Below are positions 49,522-62,383 of a stretch of DNA of 64,000 nt, in pieces. Location: NCBI GenBank assembly GCA_963969495.1, contig OZ018338.1, forward strand, positions 46,693,206 through 46,757,205, given 5' to 3'. The translations under genes and the position numbers were made by a program. The notes beneath the pieces are model-generated. The model was not told the DNA's origin. It ran no database searches and worked only from the letters and a program-made list of their open reading frames with translations. Source of the stretch: Ceratothoa steindachneri. Lineage: Eukaryota > Arthropoda > Malacostraca > Isopoda > Cymothoidae. Position 1 is the first letter of the stretch, and each line of letters starts with the position of its first letter.

Positions 49522-50865
49522 CAAAACCTGGAAAAACAGCCGTTTTTAAGGTTAGGTCTATTTCCAAAAAAATGATTGAAAAGCGGGAGTTTTTTGGATG
49601 GTGCAAATATCTTCAAACCTATCCAATAAAGGTCTCCGATTTTAAGTAATATTAGGCAAAAACATGCAAAAACGGCAGTTTTGAGATTCGATCGATTTCT
49701 TAAAAAAGCTCGAAAAACGTCTGTTTTGGGAAAATAAGCCGTTTTTCAAACTTAGCAAGTTATTGCTCTTGAATCGAAGTAATATTAAGCAAAAGCTGGA
49801 AAAACGGCCGTTTTTAAGGTTTGATCCATTTCCTAAAAAAGATTTAAAAATAGGAGTTTTTTAGATGATGCAAATATCTTCAAACCTATCCAATTAGGGT
49901 CTCCGATTATAAGTAATATTATGCAAAATCATGCAAAAACAGTCAGTTTTGAGATTCGATCGATTTCTTAAAAAAAGCTCGAAAAACGTCGGTTTTAGGA
50001 AAATAAACCGTTTTTCAAACTTAGCAAGTTATTGCTCATGAATCTAAGTAATATTAAACCAAGGCTGGAAAAATGGCCGTTTTTAAGGTTTAAACCATTT
50101 CCTAAAAAAGATTGAAAAATGGGAGTTTTGGGGATAATGCAAATATCTTCAGACCTATCCAATTAAGGTCTCCGATTATAAGTAATATTAGGCAAAAACA
50201 TGCAAAAACGGCCAGTTTTGGGATTCAATCGATTTCTTAAAAAAAGCTTGAAAAACGTCAGTTTTGGGAAAATAAACCGTTTTTCAAACTTAGAGAGTTA
50301 CTGTTCCCATATCTGAGGAATATTAACCAAAACCTGGAAAAACAGCCGTTTTTGAGGTTTGATCCATTTTCTAAAAAAGATTGAAAAACGGGAGTTTTTT
50401 GGATAATGCAAATATTTTAAAACCTATTCAATTTAGGTCTCCGATTATAAGTAATATTATGCAAAATCATGCAAAAACGGTCAGTTTTGAGATTCGATCG
50501 ATTTCTTAAAAAAAGCTCGAAAAACGTCGGTTTTAGGAAAATAAACCGTTTTTCAAACTTAGCAATTTATTGCTCATGAATCTAAGTAATATTAAACAAA
50601 AGCTGGAAAAACGGCCGTTTTTAAGGTTTAAACCATTTCCTAAAAAAGATTGAAAAATGGGAGTTTTGGGGATAATGCAAATATCTTCAAACCTATCCAA
50701 TTAAGGTCTCCGATTATAAGTAATATTAGGCAAAAACATGCAAAAACGGCCAGTTTTGGGATTCAATCGATTTCTTAAAAAAAGCTTGAAAAACGTCAGT
50801 TTTGGGAAAATAAACCGTTTTTCAAACTTACAGAGTTACTGTTCCCATATCTGAGGAATATTAAC
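49522..50865 (+). repeat. Five-dimer HOR M3-M4-M5-M6-M5, copy 1
   Basis: Dimers start at 49522, 49790, 50059, 50328 and 50597; 1,344 bp. M3 has the CAGCCG palindrome change and AAACGGCAG (one base lost near 49674). This M6 has an M4-type B half, so a second M5 follows. The M5 at 50059 begins CCAAGGCTGG with AAATGGCCG. Confidence 0.85.
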
Positions 50866-52209
50866 CAAAACCTGGAAAAACAGCCGTTTTTAAGGTTAGG
50901 TCTATTTCCAAAAAAATGATTGAAAAGCGGGAGTTTTTTGGATGGTGCAAATATCTTCAAACCTATCCAATAAAGGTCTCCGATTTTAAGTAATATTAGG
51001 CAAAAACATGCAAAAACGGCAGTTTTGAGATTCGATCGATTTCTTAAAAAAGCTCGAAAAACGTCTGTTTTGGGAAAATAAGCCGTTTTTCAAACTTAGC
51101 AAGTTATTGCTCTTGAATCGAAGTAATATTAAGCAAAAGCTGGAAAAACGGCCGTTTTTAAGGTTTGATCCATTTCCTAAAAAAGATTTAAAAATAGGAG
51201 TTTTTTAGATGATGCAAATATCTTCAAACCTATCCAATTAGGGTCTCCGATTATAAGTAATATTATGCAAAATCATGCAAAAATAGTCAGTTTTGAGATT
51301 CGATCGATTTCTTAAAAAAAGCTCGAAAAACGTCGGTTTTAGGAAAATAAACCGTTTTTCAAACTTAGCAAGTTATTGCTCATGAATCTAAGTAATATTA
51401 AACAAAGGCTGGAAAAACGGCCGTTTTTAAGGTTTAAACCATTTCCTAAAAAAGATTGAAAAATGGGAGTTTTGGGGATAATGCAAATATCTTCAAACCT
51501 ATCCAATTAAGGTCTCCGATTATAAGTAATATTAGGCAAAAACATGCAAAAACGGCCAGTTTTGGGATTCAATCGATTTCTTAAAAAAAGCTTGAAAAAC
51601 GTCAGTTTTGGGAAAATAAACCGTTTTTCAAACTTAGAGAGTTACTGTTCCCATATCTGAGGAATATTAACCAAAACCTGGAAAAACAGCCGTTTTTGAG
51701 GTTTGATCCATTTTCTAAAAAAGATTGAAAAACGGGAGTTTTTTGGATAATGCAAATATTTTAAAACCTATTCAATTTAGGTCTCCGATTATAAGTAATA
51801 TTATGCAAAATCATGCAAAAACGGTCAGTTTTGAGATTCGATCGATTTCTTAAAAAAAGCTCGAAAAACGTCGGTTTTAGGAAAATAAACCGTTTTTCAA
51901 ACTTAGTAAGTTATTGCTCATGAATCTAAGTAATATTAAACAAAAGCTGGAAAAACGGCCGTTTTTAAGGTTTAAACCATTTCCTAAAAAAGATTGAAAA
52001 ATGGGAGTTTTGGGGATAATGCAAATATCTTCAAACCTATCCAATTAAGGTCTCCGATTATAAGTAATATTAGGCAAAAACATGCAAAAACGGCCAGTTT
52101 TGGGATTCAATCGATTTCTTTAAAAAAGCTTGAAAAACGTCAGTTTTGGGAAAATAAATCGTTTTTCAAACTTACAGAGTTACTGTTCCCATATCTGAGG
52201 AATATTAAC
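50866..52209 (+). repeat. Five-dimer HOR M3-M4-M5-M6-M5, copy 2
   Basis: Dimers start at 50866, 51134, 51403, 51672 and 51941; 1,344 bp, matching the preceding unit dimer for dimer. Shared variants are CAGCCG in both M3 and M6 A halves and AAACGGCAG. The last M5 joins M1 at 52210, 6,430 bp after the M1 at 45780. Confidence 0.85.
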
Positions 52210-54081
52210 CAAAACCTGGAAAAACGGCCGTTTTCAAGGTTTAGTCTATTTCCAAAAAAATGATTGAAAAGCGGGAGTTTGTGGATATTGCAAATATCTT
52301 CAAACCTATCCAATAAGGGGCTCCGATTATAAGTAATATTATGCAAAATCATGCAAAAACGGTTAGGTTTGAGATTCGATCGATTTCTTAAAAAAAGCTC
52401 GAAAAACGTCGGTTTTAGGAAAATAAACCGTTTTTCAAACTTAGCAAGTTATTGCTCTCGAATCTAAGTAATATTAAGCAAAAGCTGGAAAAACGGCCGT
52501 TTTTAAGGTTTGATCCATTTCCTAAAAAAGATTGAAAAATGGGAGTTTTTTGGATGATGCAAATATCTTCAAACCTATCCAATTAAGGTCTCCGATTATA
52601 ACTAATATTAGGCAAAAACGGCCAGTTTTGAGATTCGATCGATTTCTTATAAAAAGCTTGAAAACGTCAGTTTGGGGAAAATAAACCGTTTTTCAAACTT
52701 AGCAAGTTATTTCTCTCGAATCTAAGTAATATTACCCAAAACCTGGAAAAACGGCCGTTTTTAAGGTTAGGTCAATTTCCAAAAAAATGATTGAAAAGCG
52801 GGAGTTTTTTGGATGGTGCAAATATCTTCAAACCTATCCAATAAAGGTCTCCGATTTTAAGTAATATTAGGCAAAAACATGCAAAAACGGTCAGTTTTGA
52901 GATTCGATCGATTTCTTAAAAAAGCTCGAAAAACGTCTGTTTTGGGAAAATAAGCCGTTTTTCAAACTTAGCAAGTTATTGCTCTTGAATCGAAGTAATA
53001 TTATCCAAAACCTTAAAAAACGGCCGTTTTTAAGGTTTGATCCATTTCCTAAAAAAGATTTAAAAATAGGAGTTTTTTAGATGATGCAAATATCTTCAAA
53101 CCTATCCAATTAGGGTCTCCGATTATAAGTAATATTATGCAAAATCATGCAAAAACAGGCAGTTTTGAGATTCGATCGATTTCTTAAAAAAAGCTCGAAA
53201 AACGTCGGTTTTAGGAAAATAAACCGTTTTTCAAACTTAGCAAGTTATTGCTCATGAATCTAAGTAATATTAAACAAAAGCTGGAAAAACGGCCGTTTTT
53301 AAGGTTTAAACCATTTCCTAAAAAAGATTGAAAATCGGGAGTTTTTTGGATGATGCAAATATCTTCAAACCTATCCAATTAAGGTCTCCGATTATAAGTA
53401 ATATTAGGCAAAAACATGCAAAAACGGCCAGTTTTGGGATTCAATCAATTTCTTAAAAAAAGCTTGAAAAACGTCAGTTTTGGGAAAATAAACCGTTTTT
53501 CAAACTTACAGAGTTACTGTTCCCATATCTGAGGAATATTAACCAAAACCTGGAAAAACGGCCGTTTTTGAGGTTTGATCCATTTTCTAAAAAAGATTGA
53601 AAAACGGGAGTTTTTTGGATAATGCAAATATTTTAAAACCTATTCAATTTAGGTCTCCGATTATAAGTAATATTATGCAAAATCATGCACAAACGGTCAG
53701 TTTTGAGATTCGATCGATTTCTTAAAAAAAGCTCGAAAAACGTCGGTTTTAGGAAAATAAACCGTTTTTCAAACTTAGCAAGTTATTGCTCATGAATCTA
53801 AGTAATATTAAACAAAAGCTGGAAAAACGGCCGTTTTTAAGGTTTAAACCATTTCCTAAAAAAGATTGAAAAATGGGAGTTTTGGGGATAATGCAAATAT
53901 CTTCAAACCTATCCAATTAAGGTCTCCGATTATAAGTAATATTAGGCAAAAACATGCAAAAACGGCCAGTTTATGGGATTCAATCGATTTCTTAAAAAAA
54001 GCTTGAAAAACGTCAGTTTTGGGAAAATAAACCATTTTCAAACTTACAGAGTTACTGTTCCCATATCTGAGGAATATTAAC
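52210..54081 (+). repeat. Seven-dimer unit M1-M2-M3-M4-M5-M6-M5
   Basis: Dimers start at 52210, 52479, 52737, 53006, 53275, 53544 and 53813. It is the canonical six-dimer order with an added M5 caused by the M4-like B half of M6. M3 has GGTTAGGTCAATTTCC, M4 has AAAACAGGCAG, and the final M5 has CCAGTTTATGGG (53969) with AACCATTTTCAAAC. Confidence 0.84.
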
Positions 54082-55685
54082 CAAAACCTGGAAAAACGGC
54101 CGTTTTCAAGGTTTAGTATATTTCCAAAAAAATGATTGAAAAGCGGGAGTTTGTGGATGATGCAAATATCTTCAAACCTATCCAATTAGGGTCTCCGATT
54201 ATAACTAATATTAGGCAAAAACGGCCAGTTTTGAGATTCGATCGATTTCTTATAAAAAGCTTGAAAACGTCAGTTTGGGGAAAATAAACCGTTTTTCAAA
54301 CTTAGCAAGTTATTTCTCTCGAATCTAAGTAATATTACCCAAAACCTGGAAAAACGGCCGTTTTTAAGGTTAGGTCAATTTCCAAAAAAATGATTGAAAA
54401 GCGGGAGTTTTTTGGATGGTGCAAATATCTTCAAACCTATCCAATAAAGGTCTCCGATTTTAAGTAATATTAGGCAAAAACATGCAAAAACGGTCAGTTT
54501 TGAGATTCGATCGATTTCTTAAAAAAGCTCGAAAAACATCTGTTTTGGGAAAATAAGCCGTTTTTTCAAACTTAGCAAGTTATTGCTCTTGAATCGAAGT
54601 AATATTATCCAAAACCTTAAAAAACGGCCGTTTTTGAGGTTTGATCCATTTCCTAAAAAAGATTTAAAAATAGGAGTTTTTTAGATGATGCAAATATCTT
54701 CAAACCTATCCAATTAGGGTCTCCGATTATAAGTAATATTATGCAAAATCATGCAAAAACAGGCAGTTTTGAGATTCGATCGATTTCTTAAAAAAAGCTC
54801 GAAAAACGTCGGTTTTAGGAAAATAAACCGTTTTTCAAACTTAGCAAGTTATTGCTCATGAATCTAAGTAATATTAAACAAAAGCTGGAAAAACGGCCGT
54901 TTTTAAGGTTTAAACCATTTCCTAAAAAAGATTGAAAATCGGGAGTTTTTTGGATGATGCAAATATCTTCGAACCTATCCAATTAAGGTCTCCGATTATA
55001 AGTAATATTAGGCAAAAACATGCAAAAACGGCCAGTTTTGGGATTCAATCAATTTCTTAAAAAAAGCTTGAAAAACGTCAGTTTTGGGAAAATAAACCGA
55101 TTTTCAAACTTAGAGAGTTACTGTTCCCATATCTGAGGAATATTAACCAAAACCTGGAAAAACGGCCGTTTTTGAGGTTTGATCCATTTTCTAAAAAAGA
55201 TTGAAAAACGGGAGTTTTTTGGATAATGCAAATATTTTAAAACCTATTCAATTTAGGTCTCCGATTATAAGTAATATTATGCAAAATCATGCAAAAACGG
55301 TCAGTTTTGAGATTCGATCGATTTCTTAAAAAAAGCTCGAAAAACGTCGGTTTTAGGAAAATAAACCGTTTTTCAAACTTAGCAAGTTATTGCTCATGAA
55401 TCTAAGTAATATTAAACAAAAGCTGGAAAAACGGCCGTTTTTAAGGTTTAAACCATTTCCTAAAAAAGATTGAAAAATGGGAGTTTTGGGGATAATGCAA
55501 ATATCTTCAAACCTATCCAATTAAGGTCTCCGATTATAAGTAATATTAGGCAAAAACATGCAAAAACGGCCAGTTTATGGGATTCAATCGATTTCTTAAA
55601 AAAAGCTTGAAAAACGTCAGTTTTGGGAAAATAAACCATTTTCAAACTTACAGAGTTACTGTTCCCATATCTGAGGAATATTAAC
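54082..55685 (+). repeat. Six-dimer HOR M1/M2-M3-M4-M5-M6-M5
   Basis: Dimers start at 54082, 54340, 54610, 54879, 55148 and 55417; 1,604 bp. The first dimer fuses an M1 A half (TTAGTATATTTCC) to an M2 B half with the 10-bp deletion, which removes one dimer from the seven-dimer form. The final M5 repeats GTTTATGGG (55573). The same HOR returns at 62384. Confidence 0.87.
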
Positions 55686-56481
55686 CAAAACCTGGAAAAA
55701 CGGCCGTTTTCAAGGTTTAGTATATTTCCAAAAAAATGATTGAAAAGCGGGAGTTTGTGGATGATGCAAATATCTTCAAACCTATCCAATTAGGGTCTCC
55801 GATTATAACTAATATTAGGCAAAAACGGCCAGTTTTGAGATTCGATCGATTTCTTATAAAAAGCTTGAAAACGTCAGTTTGGGGAAAATAAACCGTTTTT
55901 CAAACTTAGCAAGTTATTTCTCTCGAATCTAAGTAATATTACCCAAAACCTGGAAAAACGGCCGTTTTTAAGGTTAGGTCAATTTCCAAAAAAATGATTG
56001 AAAAGCGGGAGTTTTTTGGATGGTGCAAATATCTTCAAACCTATCCAATAAAGGTCTCGGATTTTAAGTAATATTAGGCAAAAACATGCAAAAACGGTCA
56101 GTTTTGAGATTCGATCGATTTCTTAAAAAAGCTCGAAAAACATCTGTTTTGGGAAAATAAGCCGTTTTTCAAACTTAGCAAGTTATTGCTCTCGAATCGA
56201 AGTAATATTAACCAAAACCTTAAAAAACGGCCGTTTTTAAGGTTTGATCCATTTCCTAAAAAAGATTTAAAAATAGGAGTTTTTTAGATGATGCAAATAT
56301 CTTCAAACCTATCCAATTAGGGTCTCCGATTATAAGTAATATTATGCAAAATCATGCAAAAACGGTCAGTTTTGAGATTCGATCGATTTCTTAAAAAAAG
56401 CTCGAAAAACGTCGGTTTTAGGAAAATAAACCGTTTTTCAAACTTAGCAAGTTATTGCTCATGAATCTAAGTAATATTAAA
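55686..56481 (+). repeat. Three dimers M1/M2-M3-M4
   Basis: Dimers start at 55686, 55944 and 56213. They begin another copy of the 54082 HOR. At M3 the A half acquires GGTCTCGGATTTTAAG (near 56054) and the B half ends CTCTCGAATCGAAG. Both are markers of the next lineage (59695 and 61306). Confidence 0.8.
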
Positions 56482-58621
56482 CAAAAGCTGGAAAAACGGC
56501 CGTTTTCAGGTTTAGTCTATTTTCAAAAAAATGATTGAAAAGCGGGAGTTTGTGGATGATGCAAATATCTTCAAACCTATCCAATTAGGGTCTCCGATTA
56601 TAAGTAATATTATGCAAAATCATGCAAAAACGGTCAGTTTTGAGATTCGATCGATTTCTTAAAAAAAGCTCGAAAAACGTCGGTTTTAGGAAAATAAACC
56701 GTTTTTCAAACTTAGCAAGTTATTGCTCTCGAATCTAAGTAATATTAAGCAAAAGCTGGAAAAACGGCCGTTTTTAAGGTTTGATCCATTTCCTAAAAAA
56801 GATTGAAAAATGGGAGTTTTGGGGATAATGCAAATATCTTCAAACTTAGCCAATTAAGGTCTCCGATTATAAGTAATATTTGGCAAAAACATGCAAAAAA
56901 GGTCTGTTTTGAGGTTTAATCGATTTCTTAAAAAAAGCTCGAAAAACATCAGTTTTGGGAAAATAAACCGTTTTTCAAACTTAGCAAGTTATTGCTCTCG
57001 TATCTAAGTAATATTTACCAACACCTGGAAAAACGGCCGTTTTTAAGGTTTAAACCATTTCCTAAAAAAGATTGAAAAACGGGACTTTTTTGGATTGTGC
57101 AAATATCTTCAAACCTATCCAATTAGGGTCTCCGATTATAAGTAATATTATGCAAAATCATGCAAAAACGGTCAGTTTTGAGATTCGATCGATTTCTTAA
57201 AAAAAGCTCGAAAAACGTCGGTTTCAGGAAAATAAACCGTTTTTCAAACTTAGCAAGTTATTGCTCTCGAATCTAAGTAATATTAAGCAAAAGCTGGAAA
57301 AACGGCCGTTTTTAAGGTTTGATCCATTTCCTAAAAAAGATTGAAAAATGGGAGTTTTTTGGATGATGCAAATATCTTCAAACCTATCCAATTAAGGTCT
57401 CCGATTATAAGTAATATTATGCAAAATCATGCAAAAACGGTCAGTTTTGAGATTCGATCGATTTCTTAAAAAAAGCTCGAAAAACGTCGGTTTTAGGAAA
57501 ATAAACCGTTTTTCAAACTTAGCAAGTTATTGCTCATGAATCTAAGTAATATTAAACAAAAGTTGGAAAAACGGCCGTTTTTAAGGTTTAAACCATTTCC
57601 TAAAAAAGATTGAAAATCGGGAGTTTTTTGGATGATGCAAATATCTTCAAACCTATCCAATTAAGGTCTCCGATTATAAGTAATATTAGGCAAAAACATG
57701 CAAAAACGGCCAGTTTTGGGATTCAATCGATTTTTTAAAAAAAGCTTGAAAAACGTCATATTTGGGAAAATAAACCGTTTTTCAAACTTACAGAGTTACT
57801 GTTCCCATATCTGAGGAATATTAACCAAAACCTGGAAAAACGGCCGTTTTTAAGGTTTGATCCATTTCCTAAAAAAGATTGAAAAATGGGAGTTTTTTGG
57901 ATGATGCAAATATCTTCAAACCTATCCAATTAAGGTCTCCGATTATAACTAATATTAGGCAAAAACGGCCAGTTTTGAGATTCGATCGATTTCTTATAAA
58001 AAGCTTGTAAACGTCAGTTTGGGGAAAATAAACCGTTTTTCAAACTTAGCAAGTTATTTCTCTCGAATCTAAGTAATATTACCCAAAACCTGGAAAAACG
58101 GCCGTTTTTAAGGTTAGGTCTATTTCCAAAAAAATGATTGAAAAGCGGGAGTTTTTTGGATGGTGCAAATATCTTCAAACCTATCCAATAAAGGTCTCCG
58201 ATTTTAAGTAATATTAGGCAAAAACATGCAAAAACGGTCAGTTTTGAGATTCGATCGATTTCTTAAAAAAGCTTGAAAAACGTCTGTTTTGGGAAAATAG
58301 GCCGTTTTTCAAACTTAGCAAGTTATTGCTCTTGAATCGAAGTAATATTAACCAAAACCTTAAAAAACGGCCGTTTTTAAGGTTTGATCCATTTCCTAAA
58401 AAAGATTTAAAAAGAGGAGTTTTTTAGATGATGCAAATATCTTCAAACCTATCCAATTAGGGTCTCCGATTATAAGTAATATTATGCAAAATCATGCAAA
58501 AACGGTCAGTTTTGAGATTAGATCGATTTCTTAAAAAAAGCTCGAAAAACGTCGGTTTTAGGAAAATAAACCGTTTTTCAAACTTAGCAAGTTATTGCTC
58601 ATGAATCTAAGTAATATTAAA
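56482..58621 (+). repeat. Eight dimers M5/M1-M7-M8-M2/M4-M5-M2-M3-M4
   Basis: Dimers start at 56482, 56750, 57019, 57288, 57557, 57826, 58084 and 58353. M7 and M8 reappear here after an absence since 35.3 kb. The hybrid M5/M1 has TTTTCAGGTTTAG, a one-base-shorter form private to this lineage. The M5 at 57557 has TTTTTTAAAAAAAGC and GTCATATTTGGG as private changes. Confidence 0.82.
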
Positions 58622-60231
58622 CAAAAGCTGGAAAAACGGCCGTTTTCAGGTTTAGTCTATTTTCAAAAAAATGATTGAAAAGCGGGAGTTTGTGGATGAT
58701 GCAAATATCTTCAAACCTATCCAATTAGGGTCTCCGATTATAAGTAATATTATGCAAAATCATGCAAAAACGGTCAGTTTTGAGATTAGATCGATTTCTT
58801 AAAAAAAGCTCGAAAAACGTCGGTTTTAGGAAAATAAACCGTTTTTCAAACTTAGCAAGTTATTGCTCTCGAATCTAAGTAATATTAAGCAAAAGCTGGA
58901 AAAACGGCCGTTTTTAAGGTTTGATCCATTTCCTAAAAAAGATTGAAAAATGGGAGTTTTGGGGATAATGCAAATATCTTCAAACTTAGCCAATTAAGGT
59001 CTCCGATTATAAGTAATATTTGGCAAAAACATGCAAAAAACGTCTGTTTTGAGGTTTAATCGATTTCTTAAAAAAAGCTCGAAAAACATCAGTTTTGGGA
59101 AAATAAACCGTTTTTCAAACTTAGCAGGTTATTGCTCTCGTATCTAAGTAATATTTACCAACACCTGGAAAAACGGCCGTTTTTAAGGTTTAAACCATTT
59201 CCTAAAAAAGATTGAAAACGGGACTTTTTTGGATGGTGCAAATATCTTCAAACCTATCCAATTAGGGTCTCCGATTATAAGTAATATTATGCAAAATCAT
59301 GCAAAAACGGTCAGTTTTGAGATTCGATCGATTTCTTAAAAAAAGCTCGAAAAACGTCGGTTTTAGGAAAATAAACCGTTTTTCAAACTTAGCAAGTTAT
59401 TGCTCTCGAATCTAAGTAATATTAAGCAAAAGCTGGAAAAACGGCCGTTTTTAAGGTTTGATCCATTTCCTAAAAAAGATTGAAAAATGGGAGTTTTTTG
59501 GATGATGCAAATATCTTCAAACCTATCCAATTAAGGTCTCCGATTATAACTAATATTAGGCAAAAACCTGCAAAAACGGCCAGTTTTGAGATTCGATCGA
59601 TTTCTTATAAAAAGCTTGAAAACGTCAGTTTGGGGAAAATAAACCGTTTTTCAAACTTAGCAAGTTATTTCTCTCGAATCTAAGTAATATTACCCAAAAC
59701 CTGGAAAAACGGCCGTTTTTAAGGTTAGGTCTATTTCCAAAAAAATGATTGAAAAGCGGGAGTTTTTTGGATGGTGCAAATATCTTCAAACCTATCCAAT
59801 AAAGGTCTCGGATTTTAAGTAATATTAGGCAAAAACATGCAAAAACGGTCAGTTTTGAGATTCGTCGATTTCTTAAAAAAGCTCGAAAAACGTCTGTTTT
59901 GGGAAAATAAGCCGTTTTTCAAACTTAGCAAGTTATTGCTCTCGAATCGAAGTAATATTAACCAAAACCTTAAAAAACGGCCGTTTTTAAGGTTTGATCC
60001 ATTTCCTAAAAAAGATTTAAAAATAGGAGTTTTTTAGATGATGCAAATATCTTCAAACCTATCCAATTAGGGTCTCCGATTATAAGTAATATTATGCAAA
60101 ATCATGCAAAAACGGTCAGTTTTGAGATTCGATCGATTTCTTAAAAAAAGCTCGAAAAACGTCGGTTTTAGGAAAATAAACCGTTTTTCAAACTTAGCAA
60201 GTTATTGCTCATGAATCTAAGTAATATTAAA
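58622..60231 (+). repeat. Six-dimer HOR M5/M1-M7-M8-M2-M3-M4, copy 1
   Basis: Dimers start at 58622, 58890, 59159, 59427, 59695 and 59963; 1,610 bp. M2 here keeps the 10-bp repeat, written AAAAACCTGCAAAAACGG, so it is 268 bp. M3 has the GGTCTCGGATT change and a one-base loss in its B half giving GATTCGTCGATTTC near 59862. M7 has AAAAAACGTCTG. Confidence 0.87.
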
Positions 60232-61843
60232 CAAAAGCTGGAAAAACGGCCGTTTTCAGGTTTAGTCTATTTTCAAAAAAATGATTGAAAAGCGGGAGTT
60301 TGTGGATGATGCAAATATCTTCAAACCTATCCAATTAGGGTCTCCGATTATAAGTAATATTATGCAAAATCATGCAAAAACGGTCAGTTTTGAGATTCGA
60401 TCGATTTCTTAAAAAAAGCTCGAAAAACGTCGGTTTTAGGAAAATAAACCGTTTTTCAAACTTAGCAAGTTATTGCTCTCGAATCTAAGTAATATTAAGC
60501 AAAAGCTGGAAAAACGGCCGTTTTTAAGGTTTGATCCATTTCCTAAAAAAGATTGAAAAATGGGAGTTTTGGGGATAATGCAAATATCTTCAAACTTAGC
60601 CAATTAAGGTCTCCGATTATAAGTAATATTTGGCAAAAACATGCAAAAAACGTCTGTTTTGAGGTTTAATCGATTTCTTAAAAAAAGCTCGAAAAACATC
60701 AGTTTTGGGAAAATAAACCGTTTTTCAAACTTAGCAAGTTATTGCTCTCGTATCTAAGTAATATTTACCAACACCTGGAAAAACGGCCGTTTTTAAGGTT
60801 TAAACCATTTCCTAAAAAAGATTGAAAAACGGGACTTTTTTGGATGGTGCAAATATCTTCAAACCTATCCAATTAGGGTCTCCGATTATAAGTAATATTA
60901 TGCAAAATCATGCAAAAACGGTCAGTTTTGAGATTCGATCGATTTCTTAAAAAAAGCTCGAAAAACGTCGGTTTTAGGAAAATAAACCGTTTTTCAAACT
61001 TATCAAGTTATTGCTCTCGAATCTAAGTAATATTAAGCAAAAGCTGGAAAAACGGCCGTTTTTAAGGTTTGATCCATTTCCTAAAAAAGATTGAAAAATG
61101 GGAGTTTTTTGGATGATGCAAATATCTTCAAACCTATCCAATTAAGGTCTCCGATTATAACTAATATTAGGCAAAAACCTGCAAAAACGGCCAGTTTTGA
61201 GATTCGATCGATTTCTTATAAAAAGCTTGAAAACGTCAGTTTGGGGAAAATAAACCGTTTTTCAAACTTAGCAAGTTATTTCTCTCGAATCTAAGTAATA
61301 TTACCCAAAACCTGGAAAAACGGCCGTTTTTAAGGTTAGGTCTATTTCCAAAAAAATGATTGAAAAGCGGGAGTTTTTTGGATGGTGCAAATATCTTCAA
61401 ACCTATCCAATAAAGGTCTCGGATTTTAAGTAATATTAGGCAAAAACATGCAAAAACGGTCAGTTTTGAGATTCGATCGATTTCTTAAAAAAGCTCGAAA
61501 AACGTCTGTTTTGGGAAAATAAGCCGTTTTTCAAACTTAGCAAGTTATTGCTCTCGAATCGAAGTAATATTAACCAAAACCTTAAAAAACGGCCGTTTTT
61601 AAGGTTTGATCCATTTCCTAAAAAAGATTTAAAAATAGGAGTTTTTTGGATGATGCAAATATCTTCAAACCTATCCAATTAGGGTCTCCGATTATAAGTA
61701 ATATTATGCAAAATCATGCAAAAACAGGCAGTTTTGAGATTCGATCGATTTCTTAAAAAAAGCTCGAAAAACGTCGGTTTTAGGAAAATAAACCGTTTTT
61801 CAAACTTAGCAAGTTATTGCTCATGAATCTAAGTAATATTAAA
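60232..61843 (+). repeat. Six-dimer HOR M5/M1-M7-M8-M2-M3-M4, copy 2
   Basis: Dimers start at 60232, 60500, 60769, 61038, 61306 and 61575; 1,612 bp. It shares TTTTCAGG, AAAAACCTGC and GGTCTCGGATT with copy 1. Its final M4 has GAGTTTTTTGGATG in place of TTTTTTAGATG and AAAACAGGCAG in the B half, so the exit from this lineage lies in the last dimer. Confidence 0.87.
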
Positions 61844-62383
61844 CAAAAGCTGGAAAAACGGCCGTTTTTAAGGTTTAAACCATTTCCTAAAAAAAGATTG
61901 AAAATCGGGAGTTTTTTGGATGATGCAAATATCTTCAAACCTATCCAATTAAGGTCTCCGATTATTATTAATATTAGGCAAAAACATGCAAAAACGGCCA
62001 GTATTGGGATTCAATCGATTTCTTAAAAAAAGCTTGAAAAACGTCAGTTTTGGGAAAATAAACCGTTTTTCAAACTTAGAGAGTTACTGTTCCCATATCT
62101 GAGGAATATTAACCAAAACCTGGATAAAACGGCCGTTTTCAAGGTTAGGTCTATTTCCAAAAAAATGATTGAAAAGCGGGAGTTTGTGGATGATGCAAAT
62201 ATCTTCAAACCTATCCAATTAAGGTCTCCGATTATTATTAATATTAGGCAAAAACATGCAAAAACGGCCAGTTTATGGGATTCAATCGATTTCTTAAAAA
62301 AAGCTTGAAAAACGTCAGTTTTGGGAAAATAAACCATTTTCAAACTTACAGAGTTACTGTTCCCATATCTGAGGAATATTAAC
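61844..62383 (+). repeat. Two dimers M5 and M1/M5 sharing a private variant
   Basis: Dimers start at 61844 and 62114, each 270 bp. Both carry ATTATTATTAATATT (61961 and 62231), seen nowhere else in the window. The second has an M1 A half start (GAGTTTGTGG, CTGGATAAAACGG) and an M5 B half. The shared variant shows that one was copied from the other across a single-dimer offset. Confidence 0.83.
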
